Source: Tipula vernalis (lineage: Eukaryota > Arthropoda > Insecta > Diptera > Tipulidae). Taken from it: a stretch of DNA of 64,000 nucleotides. A program made the translations under genes and the position numbers. The stretch is from assembly GCA_958295665.1 (NCBI GenBank), contig OY282560.1:210102420-210166419 (forward strand), given 5' to 3'. The notes under the pieces were generated by a model. It saw only the letters and a list, made by a program, of their open reading frames with translations. It made no database searches and was not told where the DNA came from. Shown here piece after piece: positions 48,461-60,029 of the stretch; the stretch's first letter is position 1; every line of letters starts with the position of its first letter.

Positions 48461-50863
48461 ATGAATTTCTATTGTTTTGTTTGTGGTAAACAATTTAATG
48501 ATGCTAAGATTACTATTAACCATTTAAAACTTCAAGAGCACATAAGGGAAAATGACACAAATATTGTAATTAAATGTGTTAAAACTAAAACATGCGAAAA
48601 TACTTTTATGACTTTTTCCGGTCTTCGGAAACATCTTAAAAATAATAGTTGTCGTTCACTTCCAAAATCTAATTCTTCAGTAGTTATAAATTGTCCAATG
48701 GTACCAACTATTTCAGCTAATTGCTCACCAGCAAATATTATTTGCAATAACGGATTTAAAGAAAATATTCCATGTGAATATGCAGTTGATGAAAACATAA
48801 AAACGTTTTATGGTACGATGAATCAACTGGGATTACCGGAAGAAACTATAACAACAATTTTTAAGGCCACTAAGGGTTTAGTTCAAAACGTAATAAATTC
48901 TTTTGAAAATAATAAGAATGACCAAGAAATATATAACCAAAAGATTCAAGTTGAGACCAGCCTTACTAAGTACTGCTCTAAGTACTACCGACGAAATTCA
49001 TTAAAGAAAAATACATTTTATGTCACTGCAAAAGAACATTCTATCGGATTTAGGTGGGAAATGCGATTCAATAGAATTTCAAATACCTACAGCCGGATTT
49101 TAGTCCAAAATCACTTTTATTTTGTTTCTGTAAGAGAAACATTGACTAAACTTTTTATAAATAAAAATTTTAGCCTACATTTTCAAAAACATCAACGGTC
49201 TCATCAGTGTAAAGCTAATATTTTTAAATATTCGTGTTGCGGTTCAGCATATAATGGTCTTAAAATGTTGTCAAATGGTGACCGACCTATTTTACAATTA
49301 CAATTGTATTACGATGACTTTGAGATAACAAAAGTTCTAGGGAGCAAGGTTTTAATTCATAAAATTGGTGCATTCTATTTTAACATTCAAAATTTTCCTA
49401 ATGAGTTCAAATCCAATTTGGAAAACATATTTCTAGTGTGCCTTTTTTATGTTAACGATTTGCATGGCGAATTTAATTTAAATAGTATTTTGATTCCGAT
49501 CGTTGATGATTTAAAATTTCTTGAAACTGAGGGAATTTTTGTAGACGGGTTAGGTCGTCTTTATGGAACATTAGTCTCACTTTCTCATGATAATCTTGCC
49601 GCTAATGATATGCTTGGGTTTACAAAATCTTTCTCCGCTAACTATTTTTGTAGAATCTGCACGATGAGTAAAACTGATACAAAAATTTCAACGACAGAAA
49701 ATGCGGTTTTATTAAGAACGGAACAATGTTACGATATCTTGAAAGAACAGCCACTATCAAAAAAAATCAAACTAGACAATACTCAAGGCATATATCGCAA
49801 ATCGGTTTTAAATGATTTACAATTTTTTAATACGATAAGAAACAGTAGCGTTGACTTCATGCACGATGGCTTAGAAGGTTTTACATCCCTTGCTTTAAAA
49901 TATATGTTTGACTTTTTCTTAGCTGAGAAAGTAATAAGCAATATTACACAATTAAATAATATCATTTCTGCCTATAATTTTGGTTACATCGACCGAAAAA
50001 CTAAGCCTTCCAACATTAATTTAGATAAATCCAATTGTGGTCAGAACGCAATTCAAATTTTATGTTTGATGTCCCATTTTCCCATGATTTTTGGAAGGGT
50101 ATTTAGGCCTGAGGATGAAAGGCAATGGGTAGCTATTTCTAGTTCCTTAAAAATTTTGAAAATTTTATTGTCTTATGAAATTTTAGAGAAAGATATTTTA
50201 CTTTTGGAAAGTTTCATCACAGAACATTTAAATATAATTCTTAACGTTTTCCAAAGACCATTGACACCTAAGCAACATTTTTTGACACATTATCCTAATG
50301 TAATTAGACGGATGGGGCCTATTATTTATATGTGGACTATGCGTTACGAAGGTAAACACAGATATTTCACACGATTGAAACCCCAAAATTTTATAAATGT
50401 ATGTAAAACCCTTTCGCAGAGACATCAAGAAATGATGGCTAATATATGGTCAAATAATAATTCTTGTTTGAATATAAAATTTACTTTTGGGAAAAAGCGG
50501 CAGATACATATTTCATGTCCAACTTTTAACACTGAAGTTCCAACATACGGCTTAAACTTCTTTGAGCATCATTATCATTACAAAAAAGGTTTTTTTTTAA
50601 TTAAAGTTCAAATTAGTGACTTGCTAATATATTTCTATAGAATTGAAGAAATTATAGAGAATGAAAACAATGTTTATTTTTATTTAAAAGAGTTTATTGG
50701 AGTGTATGATACATTTTATTGCGCTTATCATATATTTGCTAAAGATTTGCCACCTATCTACGAAAACTATGAAAATTTAAAATATAAAAAAAGTTACGAA
50801 GGAATGTTTTGTAACCAAAATAATAAAACCTACATTGCAGAATGTAAAATTAATTTAATTTAA
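48461..50863 (+). CDS. EnSpm/CACTA transposase, intact, 800 aa
   Basis: A DDE-type transposase of the animal EnSpm/CACTA group in one uninterrupted exon, 193 bases after the accessory gene. Residues 3-30 form a C2H2-type finger (FYCFVCGKQF...HLKLQEH), and a second Cys/His pair follows (TCENTFMTFSGLRKHLKNNSC region, about residues 46-66). Family motifs, in order, are LQLYYDDFEI...LGSK (about residue 283, first catalytic Asp), DDLKFLETEGIF (about 347, second), FCRICTMSK (Cys pair, about 398), VDFMHDGLEGF (about 465, HDxxEG), PKQHFLTHYPNVI (about 602) and MWTMRYEGKHRYF (about 626, probable catalytic Glu region). It acts on the element ends in the nucleus. All landmarks present in the family are retained, so it may be active. 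AATAAA lies at 50968. Confidence 0.88.
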   Translation: MNFYCFVCGKQFNDAKITINHLKLQEHIRENDTNIVIKCVKTKTCENTFMTFSGLRKHLKNNSCRSLPKSNSSVVINCPMVPTISANCSPANIICNNGFKENIPCEYAVDENIKTFYGTMNQLGLPEETITTIFKATKGLVQNVINSFENNKNDQEIYNQKIQVETSLTKYCSKYYRRNSLKKNTFYVTAKEHSIGFRWEMRFNRISNTYSRILVQNHFYFVSVRETLTKLFINKNFSLHFQKHQRSHQCKANIFKYSCCGSAYNGLKMLSNGDRPILQLQLYYDDFEITKVLGSKVLIHKIGAFYFNIQNFPNEFKSNLENIFLVCLFYVNDLHGEFNLNSILIPIVDDLKFLETEGIFVDGLGRLYGTLVSLSHDNLAANDMLGFTKSFSANYFCRICTMSKTDTKISTTENAVLLRTEQCYDILKEQPLSKKIKLDNTQGIYRKSVLNDLQFFNTIRNSSVDFMHDGLEGFTSLALKYMFDFFLAEKVISNITQLNNIISAYNFGYIDRKTKPSNINLDKSNCGQNAIQILCLMSHFPMIFGRVFRPEDERQWVAISSSLKILKILLSYEILEKDILLLESFITEHLNIILNVFQRPLTPKQHFLTHYPNVIRRMGPIIYMWTMRYEGKHRYFTRLKPQNFINVCKTLSQRHQEMMANIWSNNNSCLNIKFTFGKKRQIHISCPTFNTEVPTYGLNFFEHHYHYKKGFFLIKVQISDLLIYFYRIEEIIENENNVYFYLKEFIGVYDTFYCAYHIFAKDLPPIYENYENLKYKKSYEGMFCNQNNKTYIAECKINLI

Positions 50864-50967
50864 GTACTTAGGTTATTGTGCGAATTGTAATATTAAATAT
50901 AATTTTAATTCCTTTGTAAAAATATGAAAATATAACATATTTTATTTCAATTTGTGCGTTTTATTTA

Positions 50968-50973
50968 AATAAA
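50968..50973 (+). terminator. Polyadenylation signal of the CACTA transposase
   Basis: AATAAA 105 bases downstream of the transposase stop codon. Confidence 0.5.
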
Positions 50974-51059
50974 ATAATACAAAATAAGCGAAATAGGTTC
51001 TCGAAATTTGTAGTTCATATAGCATTATTAGTTATATAAATTTACATTAATTTTTAAAA

Positions 51060-51440
51060 CAATAGCATAAGAAAAATTTATTGTATGTTTACTACACAAA
51101 TCAATATATATTGCATTAAAATATAAAGCAATTTAGTGTTGATATTTCGAACACTTTCCATTAAAATTATAAAGCAACAAAAGTTATTGAGTAAAGTAAA
51201 TTTCTTTAAAAATCGTAACCTGCTTGTATTACATTTTAAAGTAATCTAGATTAATATTTTTAATAGAATTTACATTACTTTGCTTTACCCGCTACATTAA
51301 AATTTTAATTAAAAAATGCATCACCTTTTAATGCATTGTTTACTTTATATTTTAATGTAAAAATATTGATTTGTGATCTAATATTACATTAAATATATTT
51401 AATGCAAGGTGTTATTTAAAATTTAAAGCAATTTTGCACT
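51060..51440. repeat. CACTA subterminal repeat array (3' side)
   Basis: Many short copies, in both orientations, of AAAGCAA/TTGCTTT, ATTTTAAAG and GCATTAAAAT/ATTTTAATGTAA lie within 400 bases of the 3' end. The 5' side has the same motifs at 42997-43110. Such arrays are where CACTA transposases are known to bind. Confidence 0.65.
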
Positions 51441-51622
51441 GGACCTATATACATTACCGCTTGCATTACATACCATTTAATTTTTTCAAGTGTGCAGATA
51501 CTATGTATTACGTACCGGCTGTATATATGTAAATATGTAATACTTTATTCAAAAAAACTTATTTAAAGTTATTTAATTTGGAAATAAGGTTGTTAATGCG
51601 ACATATATTATTCAAATTTTTT

Positions 51623-51637
51623 AACGTAGAACTACGT
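51623..51637 (+). repeat. Inverted partner of 59989-60003; possible Helentron 5' end
   Basis: AACGTAGAACTACGT after a T-run. It is itself near-palindromic (ACGTAG-AA-CTACGT) and is an exact 15-base reverse complement of 59989-60003. Helentrons are known to carry short inverted repeats near both ends; placement here is inference. Confidence 0.4.
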
Positions 51638-51643
51638 CTATTA

Positions 51644-52246
51644 AGAGCCAACCAGCGAACATTTAAGAAATTTAACAGAATTTAACGAAAGTTTTTTCTT
51701 ACGGAAAATTTAACAGGTTGGCTAGCGAAACTGTAACACAACTTGTCAATTGCTTCGATGGTGACTGTAGCTCGTATTAATATTTTTAAAAATTTGTGTA
51801 GAATTTTGAACTGGCGATGGAATTGGAGGAACTTCGAAAATTATTTCAATTATTAAAAAGCCTTAAATTCTTAAAGGACGTAAACATAAATAATAAAAGA
51901 CACAGATCTTGTGGCGTAATAAAAAAACGAAAATAAATAATTTGATGTTACAATTTATAAAGCCTTTAATAATTCGGTTTTCAATTTACCTACATGAACA
52001 TAAAAAAATAATTTTGAATTTAAGCTTAAAATGTACAATGTGCTCCCACAAGAAGATTTGCACAAAGGACAATTTGGATTTTTGACATTTCCTTCAGTTT
52101 TGCGCGATAATTTTCGCTCTGTTAAGTTGACACTTCAATTTAACGAAACTGAACGAACATTTCTTAAAGGTTCGCTGGGAGTAACATGTAAACTCCATAT
52201 ACCGCACTGTTACGTTAAATTTCTTAAATGTTGGCTGGTTCTCTCT
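51644..52246. mobile_element. MITE with TTA duplications (PIF/Harbinger-like)
   Basis: A 603-bp element flanked by TTA at 51641-51643 and 52247-52249. Both ends share an inverted segment containing AACATTTAAGAAATTTAAC (19 identical bases), starting AGAGCCAACC on the left and AGAGAGAACC on the right. A third related block (CGAACATTTCTTAAAGGTTCG) lies inside near 52155. A three-base TWA target is the PIF/Harbinger preference. Internal ORFs are short and unconvincing. Confidence 0.6.
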
Positions 52247-52249
52247 TTA

Positions 52250-53562
52250 GCGAGGTACAATATATAAGTTGCATCCCAAGTATAACAAAACTGAAAACTT
52301 CAAACGGTTATCAATTTTTGTCAGGTTTTCGGACGAAAAAATTGGAAAATGATGAAATTCGGTTTCCAACTTTCAACACATGTAGCGTTGAAGTGCAAAC
52401 TTTTTTTTTTCTGTAGACGCCATTACGATCGAGAGATTCGTAAATAAAAAGTGCGTACGTCATATCATATAAATATGTATATATTTTATTAAGATTAGTA
52501 TATATATAAATATATATTTTATTAAAATAAGTTAAAGTTAGTGGTAAAGTCATCCGTAAGGTAAATATTGACATTTTGCATAAATAATTATTTTTTATTT
52601 ACTAAACATTGCTTTTGTAAAAGTGAAATATGTGACAGGAAAAAATTTTCCATATGAAGTTTATATGGAAATAGTATCTATTTAATTTACATTTTTATTT
52701 GTTAAAATTGTAACGATTGCCAAATTTAATTAACCTATTGTGTAGTTTAAGGGGTATTTGTTGAATACTTGATTCATTTGGAACAGTTTTATAATTTTAA
52801 ATGGCCAAAATTTTTCCTTAAAAGTTAAAAGAGGTAACTGTGGTTTAGTACCTATAGCTCCAAAAACGTTTAGTGGCCCACGTATTTATTTATTTACGTA
52901 CAGAGTATTTAGCATTAAATTTCTGCAATTTTTAAGCATAAATTTCTGGATTAATTAAATTTTCCAATCATTCCAATTTTTACAAAAAATATTTATTATG
53001 CATTATGCAAAGATCGATAACCCTAATTATTTTTAATTTCAGATTGTACATTGGAGAAGTTTCTGGTGGCCACAGAGAAAGAGGAGTCACAAACATCGCT
53101 TTTCTCAGCAGGGTTTTAAATTTATATATTGTATTAACATGTAAAAAAAAAGTATTCTCAATAAAATTTTAAAATTAAAAAAAACTATTTTTATTTTTTA
53201 TTTAAATATTTATGTATGTATAATTGTATGTAACCAAATTTAAAAGTAAAATTTTGCCGCCAAAATTTTGTCGAACCATAACCTAACTATTTTTGTCCGT
53301 ATTTTCCGATATTTTTGGCCAACTTTCATAGTAAATCTTACAATATATCGGACATTAATTCGGAAAAGAATCGGAGATGAAATCAGCGAAATGTCAGAAA
53401 AATACAAAAATTTTCGGATATAAAAATACTTGGGATATAACTTTGTGATACTGCATTTGAAACTGCATGTTTTGTGACTTGCCATGTCGTTCATAGCAGA
53501 CACTTAAAAATATTGACATCTACAAAAATCTTAATTATTTTTAACTTTAAAAGTAAAACCGC
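52250..53562 (+). other. Spacer with one possible terminal exon
   Basis: Mostly AT-rich. At 53042 a TTTTAATTTCAG acceptor precedes a GC-richer 78-base stretch ending in TAA at 53119, with AATAAA about 40 bases later. One frame reads DCTLEKFLVATEKEESQTSL, another YIGEVSGGHRERGVTNIAF. It could be the last exon of a host gene or chance; I cannot identify it. Confidence 0.25.
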
Positions 53563-53564
53563 TA

Positions 53565-53945
53565 CACACAAAAAAATAAAGGGTCACCACAACACCGAAT
53601 CGGTGTTACATAGTGTCCCACCGATCGGATATTTAAAATTTAAATCCAATCGGATATTTGAATAAAAATGACATAAAATACATTTGGATAAAATCTTTTA
53701 CACCGCATAAAAACCAAAAAGAAATATTCATGTTAAGGAACACACCGAAAGGTGTATTTTATTAGGAAAACACTGAAAGGTGTATTTTATTAAATCCAAA
53801 AGAAGTTTTTTCAAAAATTTATCTTTTCGGATAGTTAAAAATATTTATCCGTTGATGCGTGCTTAATTTTATTCGGTTGGGCAAAAATAAAATACTTTTT
53901 CGGATAAAAAACAAATTAACACAACACCGCATATTTTTTTGAGTG
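53565..53945. mobile_element. Small TA-flanked element with CACACAAAAAAATA ends
   Basis: The left end is TA-CACACAAAAAAATAAA. The right end in reverse complement is TA-CACTCAAAAAAATATG. It is about 381 bp. Inside are a 28-base tandem pair (53737-53764, 53765-53792; each with the hairpin ACACCGAAAGGTGT) and repeated CGGATATTTRAA motifs. It is related in end structure to the elements at 509, 11636 and 22829. Confidence 0.5.
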
Positions 53946-54450
53946 TATAGGAACTTGAGTTTATGCATGTGAATATATGCTATCTATAACAGCTCATAAC
54001 CACAAAAATCGTGACGAAAAATATCCAGGTTCAAGAATTATCGTACATCAAAGTTTAAATATGAGTTGAGCAAATATGAAATCTTTACAAATGCTTAAAA
54101 CCCTACAACAGTTAAACATTTTGTTATATTATTTGTCATTTCGTGCGTGGCGTGGCATACTAGAATGTATTTCTAATTTTTGTAATAATAAAAACTGCCG
54201 AAAACAATTGATGTGCTGAATTATTTAGAATTATGTATTTAATTTAAAACAAAATTACAGTTTTTGAGTTAGTGAATTTTGTTTCAACACAGCAGTGCAT
54301 AAATAAATTATTTTTTTTTATATATTTGAAATATAGTATGTAAGTACAAATCATTCATTTTAATATAACCCTGTCTACATTTGTTTAAATTAATCGGATA
54401 AATAATTTACAGACGTTTTTGTAAAATTAGCCAGATTAATCGACATTTTT
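53946..54450. other. Probable Helentron 5' non-coding region
   Basis: AT-rich, no gene. The Helentron protein starts at 54451. Confidence 0.4.
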
Positions 54451-57400
54451 ATGGACCCGAAAAGACGTTTGACTCATGCCGACCGTTGCAAACGCTATCA
54501 CGATGCCAAACGATCGCGTATAAATAAGGCCGATGCCAAACCTCCTCGTCACAATCAGCCCGTTGCGACTACCTCTAGTGCACAAGTCGATGGCGCGACT
54601 ACTTTCTACAAAATATTTATTAACAATGAGTTTGGTCGAGAATGCGACGTCTGCGATCGGTTGTGGTTTGCGAATGATTTGCGTTTGATAGATGATAATA
54701 AACAGACAGTTATTCGTAATTTGACTCCCAATATTATGACGACTCACTTTAAAGCGTGCGTTACTTGCAGAACTAATTTAAAGAAAAGTCGTTTACCTGC
54801 ATTGTCGAAATATAACGGCTTCACATATCTAGATTACCCAAACGAATTGCGGCCGCTAGATTGCATCGCTCAACGTCTGATAGCACCACGGCTGCCATTT
54901 ATGCAGATTCGTCGGTTCAGGCACGAGACTGGAAGCTACGGCATCATGGGACAGGTAATAAATGTACCTGTTGACGTAAGCAACATGGTTCAACAACTAC
55001 CGAGACAACTAGATGACGATTACACGTTTAACGTCAACATCAAGAAACACACGATACAAAAGACTTCTTATCTGTCTGGTTTTGTGAAGAAGGCGACGGT
55101 GAAGAGTTGGTTGAATTACCTTATTAATACTCCATTATATAAGCACTTCAGCATTACGATAAATCCAGCAGCGCTTAATGAAGGCAACTGGCAGCGACAC
55201 ACCAATGAAGGAAATTTCTCACAGAACGATCTGGACATTTTAGAAAAGATAGAACACAATAACGATGCCGAGTTGTTGATTGGTCATCAACACACCAAGA
55301 TATGGAATGAAGATCAGTGCTTGGATAAAGCTTCCGGTATGAATCAACAACCATTGTCGATTATCTATGATGACTATGCAGAAGAACTATGTTTTCCGGA
55401 GTTTTACTTAGGACGAGCCAGAGTGTTTCGGCAGGGTGTGCGCGTGACACCATTTATGGTGGCAACGAGTGAGGTGCGCCGTCGTGATCGTCGTGGAGTC
55501 ACACCACAACATATATTGTACATGGCGATGAAGATATTAAGGTTACGTGTAACGGAAGGACAGTATAACACGTTCAAGTGCCAGGGATTGACCGCCAACA
55601 TTACACGCAAGATGATTTTTAGAGGAGTGCGTTGAAAAGAATTTGTCTTTTTTGAAGTCGATACCTAACTAGGTACAATATTGGGTTCAGCGTAAGAAAG
55701 ACCTATTTTCTATGATTAGGCAGTTAGGCAAACCGACTATGTTTCTTACGTTAAGTGCTAATGAAATCCGTTGGCCACACTTGTTGCGTACGTTACATAG
55801 ACTTAAAACTTGCATTGGAGCCGACCTATTGGAAGATGACTTATTGGATCCGTTGCAACAATTAAATGCCCTGCAGTGTACGAACCTTGTCAATGAAGAC
55901 CCAGTAACTTGCTGTATATACTTCGATCGTCTGGTGAAAACCATCATGGGCATCTTGTCATCACCTAAAGGCTTCAATGCTTTTGGTCGATATCAGGTCG
56001 TCGATTATTTCAAGCGCCTTGAATTCCAACATCGAGGTAGTCCACATGCTCACATACTTATTTGGCTGGAAAACGATCCCAGAGAAACGGCTAGTGAACA
56101 GATGCCTGAGACAGTAAAACTAATTATCGACCTCTGCTCCGTGTCCAATGATGACAGTATGTTGAGCGAAGCACAGTATGCGCGACAAATACATAACCAC
56201 ACGTGTTATAAAAAGAATAACAAGTGCTGTCGATTTAATATTCCATACTGGCCAAGGGGAAAAACAAGAATTTTATTGCCTATCACCAAAGGCGACAGTC
56301 GGCGGGAAATGTTAATTAACCGCGCGAAAATTGCGGGAGCTACTGGAACAAAAATCTTATGATACGTTGGAAACATTCTTAGTTTACGGAAACGTAACAT
56401 TACCGTACTATTTAGACTGTGTGCGGACATCGATTAATCGACCATCTGTTATGTTTAAGCAAGTAATGAGACAGCTATGGACAAATTCTTTTAACCCATT
56501 GATCGCTAGCGTGTTGAACTCGAACATGGATTTACAATTCATATGAGAGGAGTACTCTTTGTGCAGCGTATGTTGTCGAATACGTGAACAAAACCAATCG
56601 AGGCATATCCAATCTTCATCATCAATTGATCGAGTTGCAGAGCGAGAATCCGGATCATGATTACACCACTCTTCTTAAGACAATCAGCATCAAGATGTTA
56701 AATAGTGTTGAAATGAGCAGTCAGGAGGCGGCTTGGTATTTGCTGCGTATACCAATGTCTGAATCAAGTCGTGAAGTGGTCTTTGTGCCATCAATGTAGC
56801 CTCACGAGCGTACTAAATCCCACAAATCAATCAAGCAGATGAACGACGAAGGAGTTGCTGAAGACTCTACAAATGTGTGGACTTCGAATATTATCCAAAA
56901 GTATGAATTACGAAACGGCATGAACGAGGTGCCTTGCAGATTTCACGGCATGGTACTCGCCAGCTAGAACTTACCGAGCAACGACCATCGCCACAACTAC
57001 GACATCTGATGTTGATAGTAATGAAGGCGATGATGGCGGTGACAATGAGAGCAATAATGCCAATGTAAATGCTATCGATGAGAATGCTGTTAATGCGCTA
57101 TACCGAAAACGAGACAAAAGCCATGTCGTTAGATCCCGGCAGTATGATATTGCCGATCTGATTAACTGGAAACGAGAGATTGTGACATTGTATGTTCCAT
57201 TCCGAAACGAATTGTGTGTTGCTAGACAGAAATAAGTTTTTGCAGGCGTACGATGAACAATTAGACTCGATCATGTCTAAACGTAAAGAATACGAAGTTG
57301 GAATGAATATAGCAATGAAATTGATATATGCAATGAAATTGATGACGAAGTAGAGCAAGCCGAGCAGAAACGCCCAGAATTTGTAAGAACAGTTGGTTTT

Positions 57401-59842
57401 GAAGAATCAAACGACGATGATATCGCGAGTATTCCGGTACGCGGTGCGCTTTCGGCAGTTGTTCGACAGCGATCGAACATGATGCCGAAACAAGAATACT
57501 GCAAATTGGTACGACTGACTAATGATGAGCAACGTAAGTTGGTACTGCAGGCAATACATGTTTTACATGACAACACTGGTGAGTGTCGACCAATTCAAAC
57601 CCTCTTCACCGGGCCCACTGGTTGCGGTAAGACATTCACTTTGCAAATACAAATGGAAACATACAACCGGTTTTCGCAGACTCACAATTCTACGCACAAC
57701 GCATATTTCGCTTGTGCAACCACAGGCAAGGCTACAGTGGCCATAAACGGAACGACAATACATTCTACATTCAGAATAACCGTGGCCAGAAGACAGTGTA
57801 GCAGCTTGAGACATGAAGCACTGCAAGATTATCGCAATGTTTTCGCTAATGTAAAAGTAATAATCATTGATGTGGTTAGCATGATGAGCGCAGATCTGCT
57901 GAATATCGTACATGCGCGCCTCACTCATATCACAGGAAACTTCGACGAACCGTTCGGCGGGATGCACATAATCTTCTGCGGCGATCTGCAGCAACTGCCA
58001 CCAGTCAACGCTACTCCCATCTACAAGCCGTACAAACAAGCAATTGCGGGAGCAGTGCTCTGGCATTCGCTGGAGTATTATCCATTGCGACAAGTTATGC
58101 GCCAAAGTGATGTGATGTTCTCGACAATCCTAACGAAAATTGGTGACGGTCAAGCTTTGCTCTCCGAAGAGAAAGTGCTGCTTAACACACGCTTTCGAAC
58201 AATTAATTGGTGCCGAGAAAATGTACCAGGGGCGATCAGGCTTTTTAATGTAAACCGAGATGTTGATGGTTTCAAGTCCAATGCAATCGAATCTATGACC
58301 GATTGCATCTCCGATGATACGTTCTCGGGGTACAGGACTCAACAAGAGTTGACGAGCTGCCGTAACGATCTGTTCAAGAAGACTGGGATGGAGACAAGTG
58401 GTTTGCCATATTTGCTGCGATTGTGCGTTGGTATGCCGTACATGATAACAACAAACGTAGTTATGGCCGACAGGATTGTTAACGGAGTGATCGGCGAACT
58501 GAAGCATATCGAACAACCTCTGCTCGGAGAGATTGGATTAGTTGATATGGACGACAATACAGACCATGTAGCGGTAATTGTGGGACAATCAAGTTATGGG
58601 GCGAGCCGATTGTGGTTCCAGTTCGACAATGACAAAATTGGTGCAACATTACGCGTGAAGGCTAAACCATACGTCGTGAGCAAATCCGTGTCGCCTAGTT
58701 GGACTCCGATTTCCAAGCGACCGGCTACCATTCAGTTAAAAGGTACTGTGAAATGTAGAAGACTCCAGTTCCCGTGCGTGCTAGCATGCGCAATGACCAT
58801 ACATAAATCGCAGGGTGGTACATTCTCTCAAGTGGTATTCCACTACAACAAGTCACAAGATCAGCAGTTGTTTTATGTAGCATTATCGAGAGTCATGTCA
58901 ATCGATGGCCTCTTCTTAACCAACGCCAATGATGATTTTACGTTCTACCACACGGTGGAGAATAACAATCCAAGACTTCGGGATTTGCGATCCGAATTAG
59001 CAAGGCTAGACAATCATCGCATGCAAACGTTGGGCGATCAAGTGGTCGAAGTTCTTAATACAAAGGCACCGACGAATTTATGCTTAATGAGTTACAATGT
59101 GCAAAGTCTAGTGGCTCACAGTAAAGACATCGAAACTGACCCTGTCTTGAGTTCAGTGGACATTTTAGCATTGAGCGAAGCTTGAATGGGATACACTACC
59201 GGTGTGGCTATAAGTATCGAGGGCTTTAAATGCGTCTCGCTGCATAAGCGTGGAAAGATAAACGCAGAAGGTGTCGCAATTTATGAGAAAAAGGATGCTG
59301 TAACTGCGGCTTCGGCGCAAACACTGCTCAAGTGGAATAATGGCAATACCTCAAATATCGCAGACATCGATGACTTCGGCGATATCTGTGCGATAAGAGC
59401 CAACATCAACAGTAAGCAATGCCTAATCATCACTATATATTTATCGACACAGATCACATCTAAGCAAGCACGAGAGTTTATGCTGCGAAACTTGGCATGT
59501 TACATACGCAAGTTTGCACAGATATTTAGTGACCTAGACGAGTTGTGGAATATACCGATAATTCTTACCGGAGATTTCAATATAGACATCAGTAAATCGG
59601 ACAACCATTGGTTTCTTGAATCTATGCAATCCGAGTTCCAGATGAGCTTAGCTACTGATCCGGATAAACACACGACGCTGGAAAGCACGACTATTAATGC
59701 GATATTTACGCGTGGCATCCAACTGTTTCGTACAGTAACCTACTCGTATGTATCTTATTTCTCATACCACCGACCGCTATTTGCCATAATTAAGAGCCCA
59801 CCGACCTCACCAGCAACAATGACTTCAGAAACAGCAGAATGA
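54451..59842 (+). pseudogene. Helentron-type Rep/helicase/endonuclease polyprotein, broken
   Basis: A Helitron-like rolling-circle transposase of the Helentron type, which carries a C-terminal endonuclease. It starts MDPKRRLTHADRCKRYHDAK at 54451. The N-terminal zinc region is ECDVCDRLWFANDL...CVTCRTNL. The Rep HUH motif is RGSPHAHILIWL (about 56035-56070), and the tyrosine motif CAAYVVEYVNK is at 56560-56592. The helicase has TGPTGCGKTFTL (Walker A, about 57607-57645) and IIIDVVSMM, where the usual DE of Walker B reads DV, then ACAMTIHKSQGGTF and FYVALSRVMS. The exonuclease-endonuclease-phosphatase fold follows, with SYNVQSL (59092), ILALSE (59164-59181), LTGDFNID (about 59567) and SYHRPLFAII, where SDH is expected. 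Damage includes frameshifts near 55620, 56340 and 56550, stops at 55667-55669, 56797 and 59183-59185, and heavy decay at 56800-57470. Longest intact part: 57479-59182. Confidence 0.88.
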
Positions 59843-59988
59843 ACATCTTGGCTGTATACAATAACTTTATTACGTACACAGAAAATAAAAATAAATAAAT
59901 AAATAAAAATATGTAAATATAAAAATAATAACATTAACAACATCCATTGCGTATTTTTGGTGATTCATGAACTTATCAAGACAAGGCT

Positions 59989-60003
59989 ACGTAGTTCTAC
60001 GTT
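59989..60003 (+). repeat. Near-palindrome, possible Helentron 3' end
   Basis: ACGTAGTTCTACGTT, able to form a 6-bp hairpin (ACGTAG-TT-CTACGT) 147 bases after the endonuclease stop. It is the exact inverse of 51623-51637. Confidence 0.4.
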
Positions 60004-60029
60004 TTTGGTTTCGATTTGTAATTCGAGAT

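Larger units (their letters stand above)
42972..51494 (+). mobile_element. EnSpm/CACTA transposon, apparently complete, two genes
   Basis: The 8.5-kb element begins CACACTTAAAAAACTTGCAA at 42972. Read in reverse complement from 51494 it begins CACACTTGAAAAAATTAAAT. Direct CA dinucleotides flank both ends (42970-42971 and 51495-51496). Subterminal repeats built on AAAGCAA and ATTTTAAAG occur at 42997-43110 and, in larger number, at 51060-51440, as expected for transposase binding sites. Inside are two plus-strand genes: a seven-exon accessory gene and a single-exon transposase, both without stops or frameshifts. The first 1.3 kb (43110-44263) and last 0.2 kb before the repeats are non-coding. 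Confidence 0.8.

Noticed and set aside
57563..58557. Minus-strand ORFs of 72-180 codons
   Set aside because: They are shadows of the Helentron helicase on the plus strand.
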